Shown one piece after another: positions 47,551-58,705 of a stretch of 64,000 nt of DNA; positions within the stretch are counted from its first letter, which is position 1; each line of letters opens with the position of its first letter. Source of the stretch: Tachypleus tridentatus (Eukaryota; Arthropoda; Merostomata; Xiphosura; Limulidae); assembly GCF_004210375.1 (NCBI RefSeq), contig NC_134825.1, forward strand, positions 9,486,001 through 9,550,000, read 5' to 3'. The notes beneath the pieces were generated by a model. The model saw nothing but the letters and a program-made list of their open reading frames with translations, searched no databases and had not been told where the DNA came from. The position numbers and the translations under genes were made by a program.

Positions 47551-48800
47551 GGGGCTTCTTGTGGCTCCAGGCCCTATTTGAGCTCTGCTCACTTCTTTCT
47601 GGCATGTACCAGCTTGTCAAAACAGGTTTTAAGGTAACTCATTACACTTTATCCAATGAAAAATCGTTGTGTTGATTAGGTTTGGGTGCCACTCTATTGT
47701 TAATCCCTTCATCCTGGTCTTCAAGAGAAGGACAAGAGACCCTTGCCATTTCTGGCTCCAAGGCACAGGGATGATCAATTTTGAACGTTCCTCCTGAGTT
47801 GTGAAACCTTTTTGGAAAGGTTCCTAGTGAGTAGTAAGGCAGCTCATCCATGATTATGTTGTATGCCAATTTCCCAGCAGTTTTGAACAGTCATTTGGAA
47901 CAAAATGTTCTTGGGAGGCAAAAAGTCCAATTAGTGCACTAGCTACAATACACCTTATGTCTGTCTGAGTTGTTTGATGCAAACTCCCAGTTGGCCGTGT
48001 ATATTTCACACCTGTGAAATATTTTTCTCTTCTGCCTTTTATGCTTCCACCCAGTTAAAGGTTATATCCTACCTAAGAAGGATGCAGTCCCCAATATGTG
48101 TTACACCTGTACTAGGACCCTTTCATTGGGTGTCATGTTCCATGGATTTTCTGATGTTTTCTCTTTTTACACCAGTACCTCCACCATGTCTTTGTGGTAT
48201 TCTAGCTACTACATGTAGAGAGGAAAATGGATGTTTCTGGAAGCTTAAATTTTCCCTAACAAAAATTAATTTTCAGCATATACCTCTAAACAACTTCCAT
48301 CATTCCTCTTGCCTATCAATACACATTCCTCTTGCCTTATTTAAGAATGAGGTTTATTTGAATCTTAGTGTTTATGGGGATCCACTGTACATGGAGTGTA
48401 TTACTTTTTTTACTGGCAGAGAGCTGTAACTGTGTGATGATTATATTGTGTTCTAGAACAGTTGCCTGCTCATGCAAGAAATAGATAGTGTGTATGGACA
48501 AGAATGTGTATAATAAAGAACATTTTCAGTTGAGGAAAATGTTTACTTTCAGCTTCTCATTCACTGTATTCCAGTAGTTGATCTTGGTTCTTCATGTGAG
48601 GAATATGGCATGCCATCTATTAACCTGTGGTTTCCTTCATTAAGATATCAGTGAATGTTATCACAAGGTTATGTGCTAGGGTGACTGTATTATGAAGTAA
48701 ATGGTGAAGGATATCTTGTATCTGCACCTTTCCAAAGAAGATGTATCTTTTAATTAAATGAGTCTAAGGCTATTAAAGAATACAAAGCAAGATGTAACCC
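47551..48800. other. Intronic sequence without a recognised gene
   Basis: Possible LINE flank at the left. The longest open frame (47974-48429, +, 151 codons) is Pro/Cys/Phe-rich, with no recognisable domain and no splice support. I do not call it. Confidence 0.4.
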
Positions 48801-49071
48801 AAAACAATGTGTACTTAGTTGTTTTAACAGTATTTATTATGGATAACCAACTGGTATAGTAAAACACTGATTTATACAAAACACTGAATGTATACTTAGT
48901 TGTTTTCAAATAACTTATGATTCATAACCATCTCGTACCTTTATGACACTGATTAAACAAAACCATTAATGTATACTTAGTTGCTTTAAAAGAACTTAAG
49001 ATGGATAACCAACTGGTACATTAGAACACTGATTATATAAAACACTGAATGTATAATTAGTTATTTTTAAA
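48800..49071 (+). repeat. Older repeat of about 80 bp, ancestral to the 39-bp array
   Basis: Three to four diverged units occur, each carrying AATGTATACTTAGTTG and most carrying a GATGGATAACCAACTGG-like segment. The last unit runs directly into the 39-bp array, whose core GATGGATAACCAGTTAGAG is clearly derived from this segment. Confidence 0.7.
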
Positions 49072-50280
49072 AGTATTTATGATGGATAACCAGTTAGAGA
49101 AGATATGTGTAGTTTTTATGATGGATAACCAGTTAGAGAAGATATGTGTAGTTTTTATGATGGATAACCAGTTAGAGAAGGTATGTGTAGTTTTTATGAT
49201 GGATAACCAGTTAGAGAAGGTATGTGTAGTTTTTATGATGGATAACCAGTTAGAGAAGGTATGTGTAGTATTTATGATGAATAACCAGTTAGAGAAGGTA
49301 TGTGTAATATTTATGATGGATAACCAGTTAGAGAAGGTATGTGTAGTATTTATGATTGATAACCAGTTAGAGAAGATATGTGTAGTATTTATGATGGATA
49401 ACCAGTTAGAGAAGATATGAGTAGTATTTATGATGGATACCAGTTAGAGAAGATATGTGTAGTTTTTATGATGGATAACCAGTTAGAGAAGGTATGTGTA
49501 GTATTTATGATGGATAACCAGTTAGAGAAGATATGTGTAGTTTTTATGATGGATAACCAGTTAGAGAAGGTATGCGTAGTATTTATGATGGATAACCAGT
49601 TAGAGAAGATATGTGTAGTTTTTATGATGGATAACCAGTTAGAGAAGATATGTGTAGTATTTATGATTGATAACCAGTTAGAGAAGATATGTGTAGTATT
49701 TATGATTGATAACCAGTTAGAGAAGATATGTGTAGTTTTTATGATGGATAACCAGTTAGAGAAGATATGTGTAGTTTTTATGATGGATAACCAGTTAGAG
49801 AAGGTATGCGTAGTATTTATGATGAATAACCAGTTAGAGAAGGTATGTGTAGTATTTATGATGGATAACCAGTTAGAGAAGGTATGTGTAGTATTTATGA
49901 TGGATAACCAGTTAGAGAAGGTATGTGTAGTATTTATGATGGATAACCAGTTAGAGAAGGTATGCGTAGTGTTTATGATGGATAACCAGTTAGAGAAGGT
50001 ATGCGTAGTATTTATGATGGATAACCAGTTAGAGAAGGTATGTGTAGTATTTATGATTGATAACCAGTTAGAGAAGATATGTGTAGTATTTATGATGGAT
50101 AACCAGTTAGAGAAGATATGTGTAGTATTTATGATGGATAACCAGTTAGAGAAGATATGTGTAGTATTTATGATGGATAACCAGTTAGAGAAGATATGTG
50201 TAGTATTTATGATGGATAACCAGTTAGAGAAGATATGTGTAGTATTTATGATGGATAACCAGTTAGAGAAGATATGTATA
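49072..50280 (+). repeat. 39-bp minisatellite, about 31 units, in intron 3
   Basis: The unit core is TTTATGATGGATAACCAG followed by TTAGAGAAGATATGTGTAG. Units differ at a few positions (AAGATATG/AAGGTATG, TGTGTAG/TGCGTAG, GATGGAT/GATTGAT). Because 39 is a multiple of three and the unit has no stop in this frame, it reads as an open 13-residue repeat beginning MMDNQLEK. The array lies inside an intron and is not taken as coding. Confidence 0.95.
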
Positions 50281-50887
50281 TTCTGAATTATTATGTGTGA
50301 TTTAGGAGTTCTAGTTTTTACTACTCTTTCATCTATTTAAGTCTCAAAAGAGAATAACTGATTAGTTGAATATAATGAATGTTGTATGTAAAACTACATA
50401 ATGAATGTTTAGAGAAACATACTTACAAAATGTAGTGTGTTTAGAGAAACCTATGTAATTAATTCAGTTTGTAGGGTAAGTTACTTAAGAAATGTAGTGT
50501 AACGTGTATAAGAAATGTAGAAATTATAGTCATGTGCAAAACAAAGATAATTCATGTGTTTACTGGAATCTACCTACTTACTGTAGTATATCTAATATAC
50601 TATTACAAATATCTTTATATCTTTGCTTCTTTGAATTTCCTTCATCTCGTAGAATTTTTGTTGAGACATACCTACATTCAAAATGTTGGTAAATTTTACA
50701 AATGCTTGTACTACAAACAGATTTAAAAGATGTGTTTTGAAGATATAAATATCTGTGTCTAGAACAACCAAAGTAAGAAAGGAAAGTCTGGTCTGCTTAG
50801 TCTAATTTTTTCTTTCTATTTTTGTGTGTGGATATGATAATATTAAATAAAGATGACTTTATTACATAGAGTCTGTTTTGATTTTAG

Positions 50888-52386
50888 ATGCAAAGATACG
50901 TGAAGAAGTCCTTATTGAGCACCACCTGAAAGAACACCAGAGGATATTTACTGGTGAACAAAAACATACTTGTGTAGTATGTGGTAAAAAATTTGTAAGT
51001 GGAAGTCTCCTAAGACGTCACCGGAAAATGCATTCTGAGGAGAAGCCAAACATGTGTGTTGTATGTGGCAAAAGGTTTGCGTATAAAAGTAACTTAAAAA
51101 GTCATGAGAGGATACACACTGGAGAGAAACCATATGGTTGTGTTGTATGTGGCAAAGGATTTTTAAATTACAGTCGTTTAAAAATGCACAAGAAAATACA
51201 CACTGAGCAGAAACCATACCATTGTGTGGTATGTGGCAAAGAATTTGTGACTAAAAATTACTTGAAGGTACATGATAAGATACACACTGGGGAGAAACCA
51301 TGCATTTGTGCAGTGTGTGGTAAGAAGTTTATAAGTGGAAGTTATCTGAGAAGTCATGAAAAGATACACACTGGAGAGAAACCTTACAGTTGTGCAGTAT
51401 GTGGAAAAGGATTTGCACATAAAGTAACTTAAAACACCATAAGCATATACACACTGGAGATAAGCCATACAGTTGTTCGGTATGCGGTAAAGGGTTAAGT
51501 AAAAATGGTGTGAAAATTCACGAGAAGACGCACACCGGTGAGAAGCCGTACAGTTGTTTACTGTGTGGTAAACAGTTTGTAAGTAAAAACAACCTCAAGA
51601 AACATAACAGGATACATACTGGAGAGAAACCTAACCATTGTGTTGTATGTGGTAAAGAATTTTAAGCAAAAGTAACTTGAAAATTCATGAGAAAATACAT
51701 ACTGGGAGAAGCCCTACGCTTGTATTGTATGTGGCAAGGAATTCTCAAGTAGAACTGGTCAAACAATTCATGAAAAGATACATACTGGAGTAAAACCTTA
51801 CAGTTGTGCAGTATGTGGTAAACAATTTGTGTGTACAAGTAAGTTAAAAAGTCATGAGCAGACACATACTGGGGAAAAGCCGTACAGCTGTGTAGTATGT
51901 GGTAAACAATTTGTGTGTACAAGTAATTTAAATATTCATGAGAAGATGCACACTGGAGAAAAGCCATTCAGTTGTGTTGTATGTGGTAAACAATTTGTTT
52001 GTAATAGTAACTTAAAGACTCATGAGCGGATACACAGTGGTGAGAAGCCATACAGTTGTATAGTATGTGGTAAACAGTTTGTGAGTAAAAGTAACTTGAA
52101 GCATCATGAGATTATACATTCTGGGGAAAGGCCGTACAGTTGTGTAGTTTGTGGCAAAGATTTTTCAAGTAAAAGTAGTCAAACAAATCATGAGAAGATA
52201 CACACTGGAGATAAGCCTTATAGTTGTGTAGTTTGTGGTAAACAATTTGTATGTAAAAGTTATTTGAATGCTCATGAAAAGGTACACACTGGTGAAAAAC
52301 CATACAGTTGTATTGTATGTGGTAAACAATTTGTAAGTAAAAGTAACCTAAAGAGACACGAGAAGATGCACACCAGGAAATCTTAA
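50888..52386 (+). CDS. Zinc-finger protein, terminal exon with 17 C2H2 fingers; three 1-nt frameshifts as given
   Basis: The acceptor TTTGATTTTAG precedes 50888. A lead of about 27 residues is followed by tandem fingers from 50971 to about 52377, mostly C-x2-C-x12-H-x3-H with VCGK(Q/E/G)F cores and TGEKPY linkers. The stop is TAA at 52384-52386. Seventeen fingers can be counted across the three frames. Frame breaks lie at 51421-51424 (AAA where four A are expected), 51660-51663 (T run) and 51704-51706 (GGG where four G are expected). Each is a loss of one base, and the sum is one codon, so the last segment returns to the starting frame. Read literally, the protein ends at 51432 in the sixth finger (310 aa in all). 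With full frame continuity it would be about 629 aa. Either the assembly has homopolymer errors or the allele is truncated. All fingers outside the breaks look conserved except finger 7, which is one residue short, and fingers 10 and 15, which lack the core Leu. Confidence 0.88.
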
Positions 52387-53123
52387 AGCAGGGTGATTAA
52401 ATTAGTTACCTATGAACAGGAATTTACTAATTAATGCCACAAGATAACTGATTAATTGAAATTATGGTTAAATCAATTAATGCCAGGAAAATAATTAACT
52501 AACCCAAATTAAAATTTCCAATGATTAGAGTTTTCAATTACTCCAATTAGTATTTTCTTTTGTTACTTCAAGCTTGTAAACTTTTAGTCATCCTTGGTTC
52601 TATGGTACCAAGCTTGATTTCCAAGAATAAGTCTTGATCATAAACTGACTGAAGTCATGCCTTTGTGGCAAGGAGAAAAGGTCTATTTCCAGGAGTAGTC
52701 TTCTTTTAGACTCAATATCTCATTCAAACGACTATTTCTCTTTGGAAGCTAACTATCTCTTGAGTATTTTTACATCCAGTATTCTATTCATTAAAATTAT
52801 TTTTGTAAACTCATTTAATACACTCGGTGAAGTCGTTACTCTGTAATAAATCCTGTTGTTAAGGTAGTAAAATTTCTTCTTCCTATCTACTTATATTCTC
52901 TAGAGTACTAATTTCATTGCAACAGTGAAATATGTTTGCTTAAGGACTACAGGACTGAACAGAAAATTTATGGATACCTTTGAAAAATTGAGTTTGAAGT
53001 CTGTGCATTAAAATGGTAGCTTCTGTGAAATCATGTTATGGTTGTGTAACTTTTCTGATCTCAGGACTGATTTTTGTGGAACTAAAATGAGTAAAAAACC
53101 AGGTGTAAATTACAATGAATAAA
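52387..53123 (+). other. Probable 3' UTR of the zinc-finger gene, with candidate poly(A) signals
   Basis: Non-coding A/T-rich sequence follows the stop codon. AATAAA hexamers occur at 52845-52850 and 53118-53123. Further hexamers at 54095-54100 and 56176-56181 are also possible ends, because the CpG-poor domain continues to about 56.3 kb. The true cleavage site cannot be chosen from sequence alone. Confidence 0.35.
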
Positions 53124-53599
53124 TACTTGAGTCTGCTTGTAGCCCTTGTTTTGTGTTGGCATTACCATGTGACTGGTCAGTTTTTCCCCAAGATTTATTG
53201 GCTGTGACATAAAGATACCATCCACTTTGCCAACAAAGGATATTGCAGTTATTTTGACTCTTTTAATATGGATGTACTATAACATCCTTTTTGGCAAAGT
53301 AGTTAATATGTGTTATAGAGAACAGAGTCAGCCTAATTAAGTTTCTAAACCAAGTTTATGCCAAAACTGCACAAAACAAAATAAGTGAAACATTAATAAA
53401 ATTTCTACATTAATAAAATCAGGTAGAAATGGACAGATATATTGTGCATATCACAGTTAGTCCTCAGATGTTGTCTTCCTTTTATCCTGATGTGTTTATT
53501 CTCAAAATAATTTAAAAATATGGTTAAATCATTTGAATATGTGTAAGTAGCGTTGAGTGGAATCAAGCAGTTCGTGAACACATGTACATCTGAGGTCTT

Positions 53600-53660
53600 C
53601 GTATTTCAGGAAGGCTGGTATGGGTATTAACACTTTTTATTGTCATCATGAATCTGAGTT
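53600..53660 (+). repeat. Truncated copy of the 43.6-kb palindrome
   Basis: AGGCTGGTATGGGTATTAAC and ACTTTT are followed directly by TTGTCATCATGAATCTG, as if the loop and inner right arm had been deleted. Confidence 0.7.
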
Positions 53661-55017
53661 GGAACTAATGTAACTCCCAGCTGGAGATTATTTCCAGGTA
53701 GTCCTGAACTTTAAGAATTGCATACAAACACCATATGCTCATTGCAGTTGGCCCACTGTGTTGTAAAGTATTCCATGAGTATGGATCTAGTGGGCCACTG
53801 TAATACACAGGTATTATTCAAGCAAAGTATGTTTTTATTAATTTATTATACAATAGTTTAAATATAATTATATTTTAATGGTTAAAAAAAACTAGTTATT
53901 TGTATTTGTTCTGTATTCAGGCAAGTATAATTAAAGTTTTAACTTTATTATCATTTTGTGTGGTTAAAGAAACAAACATGTTTTATATTATTCTGTTACT
54001 CAAGTAAAATAGAAGAAAGTTTTAGCAAATGATGTTAATGTTGGAAAGAACAGTCATAAACTTAAATAACATTCATGTTTGATTTCTTAGTAAGAATAAA
54101 TTATATAATTTAATATGATTATCACAGTTTTTTTTCTCCAAAATACTTAAAGACAATAGTTGCCAAATGTGCATCTTACCATCTGTCCAGTGAATTACCT
54201 AAGGCCATCTTGAACAGTATCTCTGATGAAAGCATGTTATAACAATGTTTTCTTTAAATTCTGCTAACAGGTGAGCTTTGAGTTGGCTATACAGTAAATA
54301 AACAGTTTTTACACCATTCCAGTAAAACTAGTTAAAAATGATAAAGCTGCTTAACTTTTGTAGACACTGGATTGTGCAATGTTCCTTTCCATGAATTGGT
54401 TCTTTAAAATTTTGGCAAAAATAAGGCTGACTCCATTCCATGTAACAATAAGCCAAGTTTCATTCTTGCTTTATCGACAGACTACTCTCACCTGTGCATT
54501 TGTATTGTTCATTTAGGCCTCATTTCACATCAAATTCAACAGAAATTATTTACTTAGGGAACTGTGGCCATGTACAATTTCATTACTAATCAATTCAGTT
54601 ACTTTATGAACATGATAAATAACTTCTGCAAATACTCAGTTGAAATTGAATGACTGAAATTCTACCAACTAAATAATTATTGAGTTTTTAACTGATTTTC
54701 ATTACATATAAGTACAGTCTTGTTTGTAGACACCTTGTCAAGTCTTTCTCATAAACATTGAAAAATATTCTAGGTATTCTGGATTTACTTGTATAAACTT
54801 GATTTTAACATCGTGTGTCTGATATCTAACATCTACATTTAAACACTGGAAACATAGCTTACAAACTGCCCTTTTTGTGGAATATGAAATTCTTTGAACA
54901 ATGCTAATACAAAAATAAAACATTTTGCTAAGTCTTGCATTCATTGAGTCTTCTTTGGTTTTCTTGTCTGAGGTTTGTAGTATAGAAAGTGGACAGTCTC
55001 TTTTCCTCATGTTTCCA
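53661..55017. other. No gene supported; CpG-poor 3' region
   Basis: A/T-rich and CpG-poor. The minus-strand frame 54738-55010 (90 codons) shows no domain. This could be long 3' UTR of the zinc-finger gene or an unrecognised transcribed unit. Confidence 0.35.
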
Positions 55018-55362
55018 TTAATTGTACTGTTTATGGGGTTGTTCTCTCTGGGTAAGTAAATCAGTGAATTCTCTGGAGGCTCTGTCTAATGGAAGTAGTC
55101 TCAACAGGAAACATGTTGATGGGGTTGTTCTTTCTGGGTAAGTTAATGAGTGAATCCTCTGGAGGCTCTGTCTAATGGAAGTAGTCTCAACAGGAAACAT
55201 GTTAATGTGGTTGTTCTCTCTCTGGGTAAGAACATGAGTGAATCCTCTGGAGGCCCCTGTCTAATGGAAGTAGTTTCAACAGGAAACATGTTGATGGGGT
55301 TGTTCTCTCTCTGGGTAAGTAAATGAGTGAATCCTCTATCTATAGTCTCAACAGGAAACATG
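55018..55362. repeat. 86-bp tandem repeat, four units
   Basis: The unit contains GTTGTTCTCTCTGGGTAAGT, GTGAATCCTCTGGAGGCTCT and CAACAGGAAACATGTTGATG. The last unit carries a deletion. Minus-strand open frames are repeat artefacts. Confidence 0.92.
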
Positions 55363-56335
55363 GGTTCCTTAATAGGTTGGATTTTTACTGATATATTTTT
55401 CTGTGGAATGACTCATTTGGTTATTATTTCACCATTTTCACTCCCAGAGATATCGGTGTGGATGGCATGATTGAAATTGCTTATCCTACTGGATTCTATA
55501 AATTAAGTCTTTCAATACCTACTTAACTTTTGAGTTTGACCTTTTATGCTTTGGAGATTGACCAGCTACACCACATTACCTCAATTAAATCCCATACTAT
55601 CAGCATTGACTGAATAGTGACTATGCATTTTTTCTAACTGGTTTAAGTCTGTCCAGAGTAATTCATCGATGGTGTGCTTTAATTTCTTTATAAATCTGTG
55701 GAAACTTACGAGTGACTGCTTTTTATGTGAGGTTACAAAAAGTCCAGTGCCACTTTAATATGGATAGTTTCTGCAGCTAATAAAGTAGCAAGCTGGTTAA
55801 CATTATTAAAACATTGAGTTAAGTGTGCAACTTCTTCCGTTTTCTGTGGTGTATATACTGAACTTAGGAAGCTGTTTAAGAATGTCGAACTCGTGATGGA
55901 TTACGTGATTAGAAAAGTAGTTTATGTAATTTCTATTTTTTTTTCTTCTATGAATTCTAGTGGGTGAAACCTTTGGAAGTTCATTTGATGTTAAAGCTCA
56001 AAAGAATTAACATGTAGTTGTTTTCATTTTCCACTGGTTGGTTTGTATGAAAAATGATAAAGTTTAAGTGTCAGTTATTTTTTACAATATTTTATATAGT
56101 TTCTTTACTTTTTGTTGCATGTTAAGATCTGTATTTATCTCAGTAAATGTAGATGCATCATACAATGTGTTTACCAATAAATTATCATATTGTTTAGTTG
56201 GTAAAATCACAGTCAAGTTCCTTTTATAGAGTCTTTGAAAGTTTTAGTCTTTTCTTTATGCTAATTTCAAATTATGTTTTGTAGGCTTTATTTTGTTTAG
56301 TATGGTTGAATTTACTCATTAATTTGTTCTTGTCT
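55363..56335. other. No gene seen
   Basis: CpG-poor, A/T-rich sequence with no recognisable exon. CpG begins to rise after about 55.8 kb. AATAAA at 56176-56181. Confidence 0.4.
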
Positions 56336-57339
56336 CTTGAAATGTTGAATATTTCAAATCAATCTTTTCTGTCCTGCGATGAATTAAATAGTTGTTCTTT
56401 TTCTGTTTTGGGATTTTATTCTGTTGTTAACGTATAGAAATGACAAGTACTACCACCCACACCCCATAGTATACCCTAACTTCATGTTTACTATTTAACT
56501 GAAATAAATAAACATTACGAAATCAAGCGTGACTAACAAAAAGAGGCAAAGTGCAGCTGAAACAGTCAGTTATCGGTAAGTTTCATTTCGAGTCGATCAA
56601 AATTAAGTTCATTCGTGAAATGAATTCATGGCGTATTCAAAGATATTACGGAAGAAAATTAATTAGATTAAGAATATTTAATACATAGAAAAGCCGGTGA
56701 TTTTGCTAACCCTATGTTCCAAAAAGTAATGTTGTTGTTGGTCGTTGTTATTGAAAGTATAATATGAAATGTATAAAGAATAAAACTGGAAAAATACTTC
56801 TTAGTTTAGAGCTTCCATTGATTAAAGTTTTTTTAAAAATTAAAATCTTTAGTGATATAACAGAAAATACCCTAATTCAGAAACGATTCAAGTGTAAAAC
56901 TTGATTTTTTTTCTCTACTTTCATAATAATCCCATTTTAGGCTCACTATCCAGGACTCGTTACACTTACAGGATTTCACGGCTTCTTACTCACCATTGCA
57001 CCCTCTAAATTTTTTTTTTTTTTAGCCATTGTGCAGAATGAATTTATAATATGGAGATATATGCGTTACCTGTTTGTTTTTTTGGCGGGAGGGGATATAT
57101 TTTTGGAGACCATCAACTTTATTGGATCATTAGGTCACTTTGCGGTCGCGTAACTTAGTAGAAACTGTTACATACCCGCCACTAAAGTATTCTCGAACAG
57201 ACAGTAATCGAAGTATTCAATCTGAATAAATGCATTTTTACTTTTATGACTCCTATTCTAAGAAATTAAGCGTGAAGAAACACGTGTAGTTCTGCTAGGA
57301 AAATGCATTTGAGGTAAAATTTTCAAACGCTAGTCTTTT

Positions 57340-58431
57340 TCATAACAACTGAAAAAGTTTTCTGACATGACGTTCAATTTCTATTTTGATTTACCCTAAA
57401 AAAAGGCTTAAAAATGAATTTTCCATCAAAATTCAGAATCAAGTAGTTCATTGCGGCTTGTTTTCAAATGTCGTCCATCTCTATGTTTTGTTTGTTTATT
57501 TTTTATTCTGGTTACGAGAGAACTGATTGAGCTTTGCAAAATACATAATTTAAAAAATTAATAAATTAAAAACATGAATTATAGATTAAAATTCCACCTT
57601 TTAGTATGTTTTAATTCTGGAAACGAGAAAACACTTAATATTCGCAAAAAATACTCTTTTAAAAAATTAAACACCAAATGTTTCACTTTTTCTGAAATAC
57701 GTACACAATAGAAGGATTCCCATTTAATCTTTTTATTAAAGTACGCAGTGTTTTTGTGTTTTAGAAATTATTTTCACGAAACTAATCCAAGGGTTTAATA
57801 TTGGTATTTTTCAATAAAATATTGTTAAATTCTTTTTTACCATATTTTCCTAAAAAAAGATACTTTTGGTGAGCGCGTGTAAAATATGTTTTCTTGTAAA
57901 ACTCGCAACGCCTAGCTTTAACCTGTCTAGGAAATTATGCCCAACTTCGCTTGTATTTTATTTTTGAAGGAAAGATAACAGTGGAAAGTCTGTAAAGAAT
58001 TTAAATTTTTAATCAAATTTCACAGATTTTTAGTAGTTCATTACGGCTTGTTTACAAATTCAATACATCTCGGCTGTTATTGACTTCATTTTGAATATGA
58101 AACCCCAAAATGCTTATCCATTTAAACTCGACGTTTCAAGCTTGCTGTTCAAAGAAATAAAATCAATTCGAGACCTCGCAATTAATTTTAAAAGATGTCA
58201 TAAAAATAACAAGTCTTAACTTCTGAAAATTTCCTGAAGATTCTTTTTCATGTTATTCTGCTACGAATAAGTTTTTTCGTAAAAACTGAGAAGGTTTTAG
58301 CTGCGATGTGTTATAAATTTTGTTTCGCTTCGATTTTACTTGGCTTTGACGAAAAGATAAACTACGAAGGGCTTCAAAAAATGGGGATTTAAAATCAGAA
58401 TTCCTAAATCGAGAAATTCATTAAGGTTTGG
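57340..58431. repeat. Dispersed repeat family D, two to three diverged units
   Basis: Units repeat the order AAAGTTTTCTGACATGACG or a similar segment, GAAGGAAAGATAAC, TCATTACGGCTTGTTTACAA, then a TTATTCTGG or ATTTTGAATATGA segment, at intervals of roughly 400-560 bp. Also present in copy 2. Confidence 0.6.
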
Positions 58432-58704
58432 GCCCGACATGGCTTAGCGTGTTAAGGCGTTCGACTCGTAATCCGAGGGTCGCGGGTTCGAATCCCGGTC
58501 GCACCAAACATGCTCGCCCTCACAACCGTGGGGACGTTATAATGTGTCGGTCAATCTCACTATTCGTTGGTAAAAGAGTAGCCCAAGAGTTGGCGGTGGG
58601 TGGTGATGACTAGCTGCCTTCCCTCTAGTCTTACACTGCTAAATTAGGGACGGCTAGCACAGATAGCCCTCGAGTAGCTTTGTGCGAAATTTCCAAACAA
58701 ACAA
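58432..58704 (+). mobile_element. SINE-A at the junction of the tandem duplication
   Basis: Complete head GCCCGACATGGCTTAGCGTG, GGGTTCGAATCCCGGTCGCA, body and ACAAACAAAC tail. The 3' flank is the start of copy 2, so no right-hand target-site copy is present. Confidence 0.93.
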
Positions 58705-58705
58705 A

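Larger units (their letters stand above)
41236..50887 (+). other. Intron 3 of the zinc-finger gene, a 9.65-kb landing zone for transposons
   Basis: It contains a two-copy 33-bp duplication (41268-41332), palindromic repeat copies (43149-43200 and 43568-43726), a DIRS-like remnant split by a Tc1-like element (about 43690-46540), a Jockey-like ORF1 remnant (46990-47550) and a 39-bp minisatellite with its older parent repeat (48800-50280). Open frames at 41.9-43.0, 47.6-48.4 and 50.5-50.7 kb show no recognisable protein. Confidence 0.7.
36802..52386 (+). other. C2H2 zinc-finger gene, four coding exons (gene span)
   Basis: Four exons splice with consistent phases: 36802-36913, 39353-39456, 41064-41235 and 50888-52386. 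Every donor is GT (GTAAGT, GTAATT, GTAAAT) and every acceptor is AG after a T-rich tract. The coding total is 1887 nt, exactly 629 codons, although three 1-nt deletions in exon 4 break the frame internally. Seen: an acidic N-terminus of about 130 residues, then 17 tandem C2H2 fingers joined by TGEKPY-type linkers. Known of the family: such proteins are nuclear and bind DNA in a sequence-specific way, usually as transcription regulators. Inferred: a lineage-expanded zinc-finger gene with no KRAB, BTB, ZAD or SCAN domain that I can see. Introns are 2439, 1607 and 9652 bp, the last packed with transposons. An untranslated 5' exon may exist upstream and cannot be fixed from sequence alone. I cannot give an orthologous name. 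Confidence 0.85.
56336..58705. repeat. 2.4-kb tandem duplication, copy 1
   Basis: 2370 bp starting CTTGAAATGTTGAATATTTC and ending in a SINE tail. Nearly identical to copy 2, with scattered single-base differences, but it lacks a 30-bp segment that copy 2 has at about 59092-59121. No protein-coding frame of note. Confidence 0.95.

Noticed and set aside
47974-48429. A 151-codon open frame
   Set aside because: Inside intron 3, with no domain; composition resembles the decayed transposon sequence around it.
49079-50286. Long repetitive open frames (113 and 289 codons) beginning MMDNQLEK
   Set aside because: They are the stop-free reading of a 39-bp minisatellite inside intron 3, with no splice or domain support.
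50948-52303. Minus-strand frames opposite the zinc fingers
   Set aside because: Shadow frames of a strongly repeated coding sequence; no domain of their own.
58435-58507. A functional tRNA-Thr gene
   Set aside because: The head has a Thr-like CGT anticodon position and a B-box, but the 5' and 3' ends do not form a proper acceptor stem and it is fused to a repeated SINE body.
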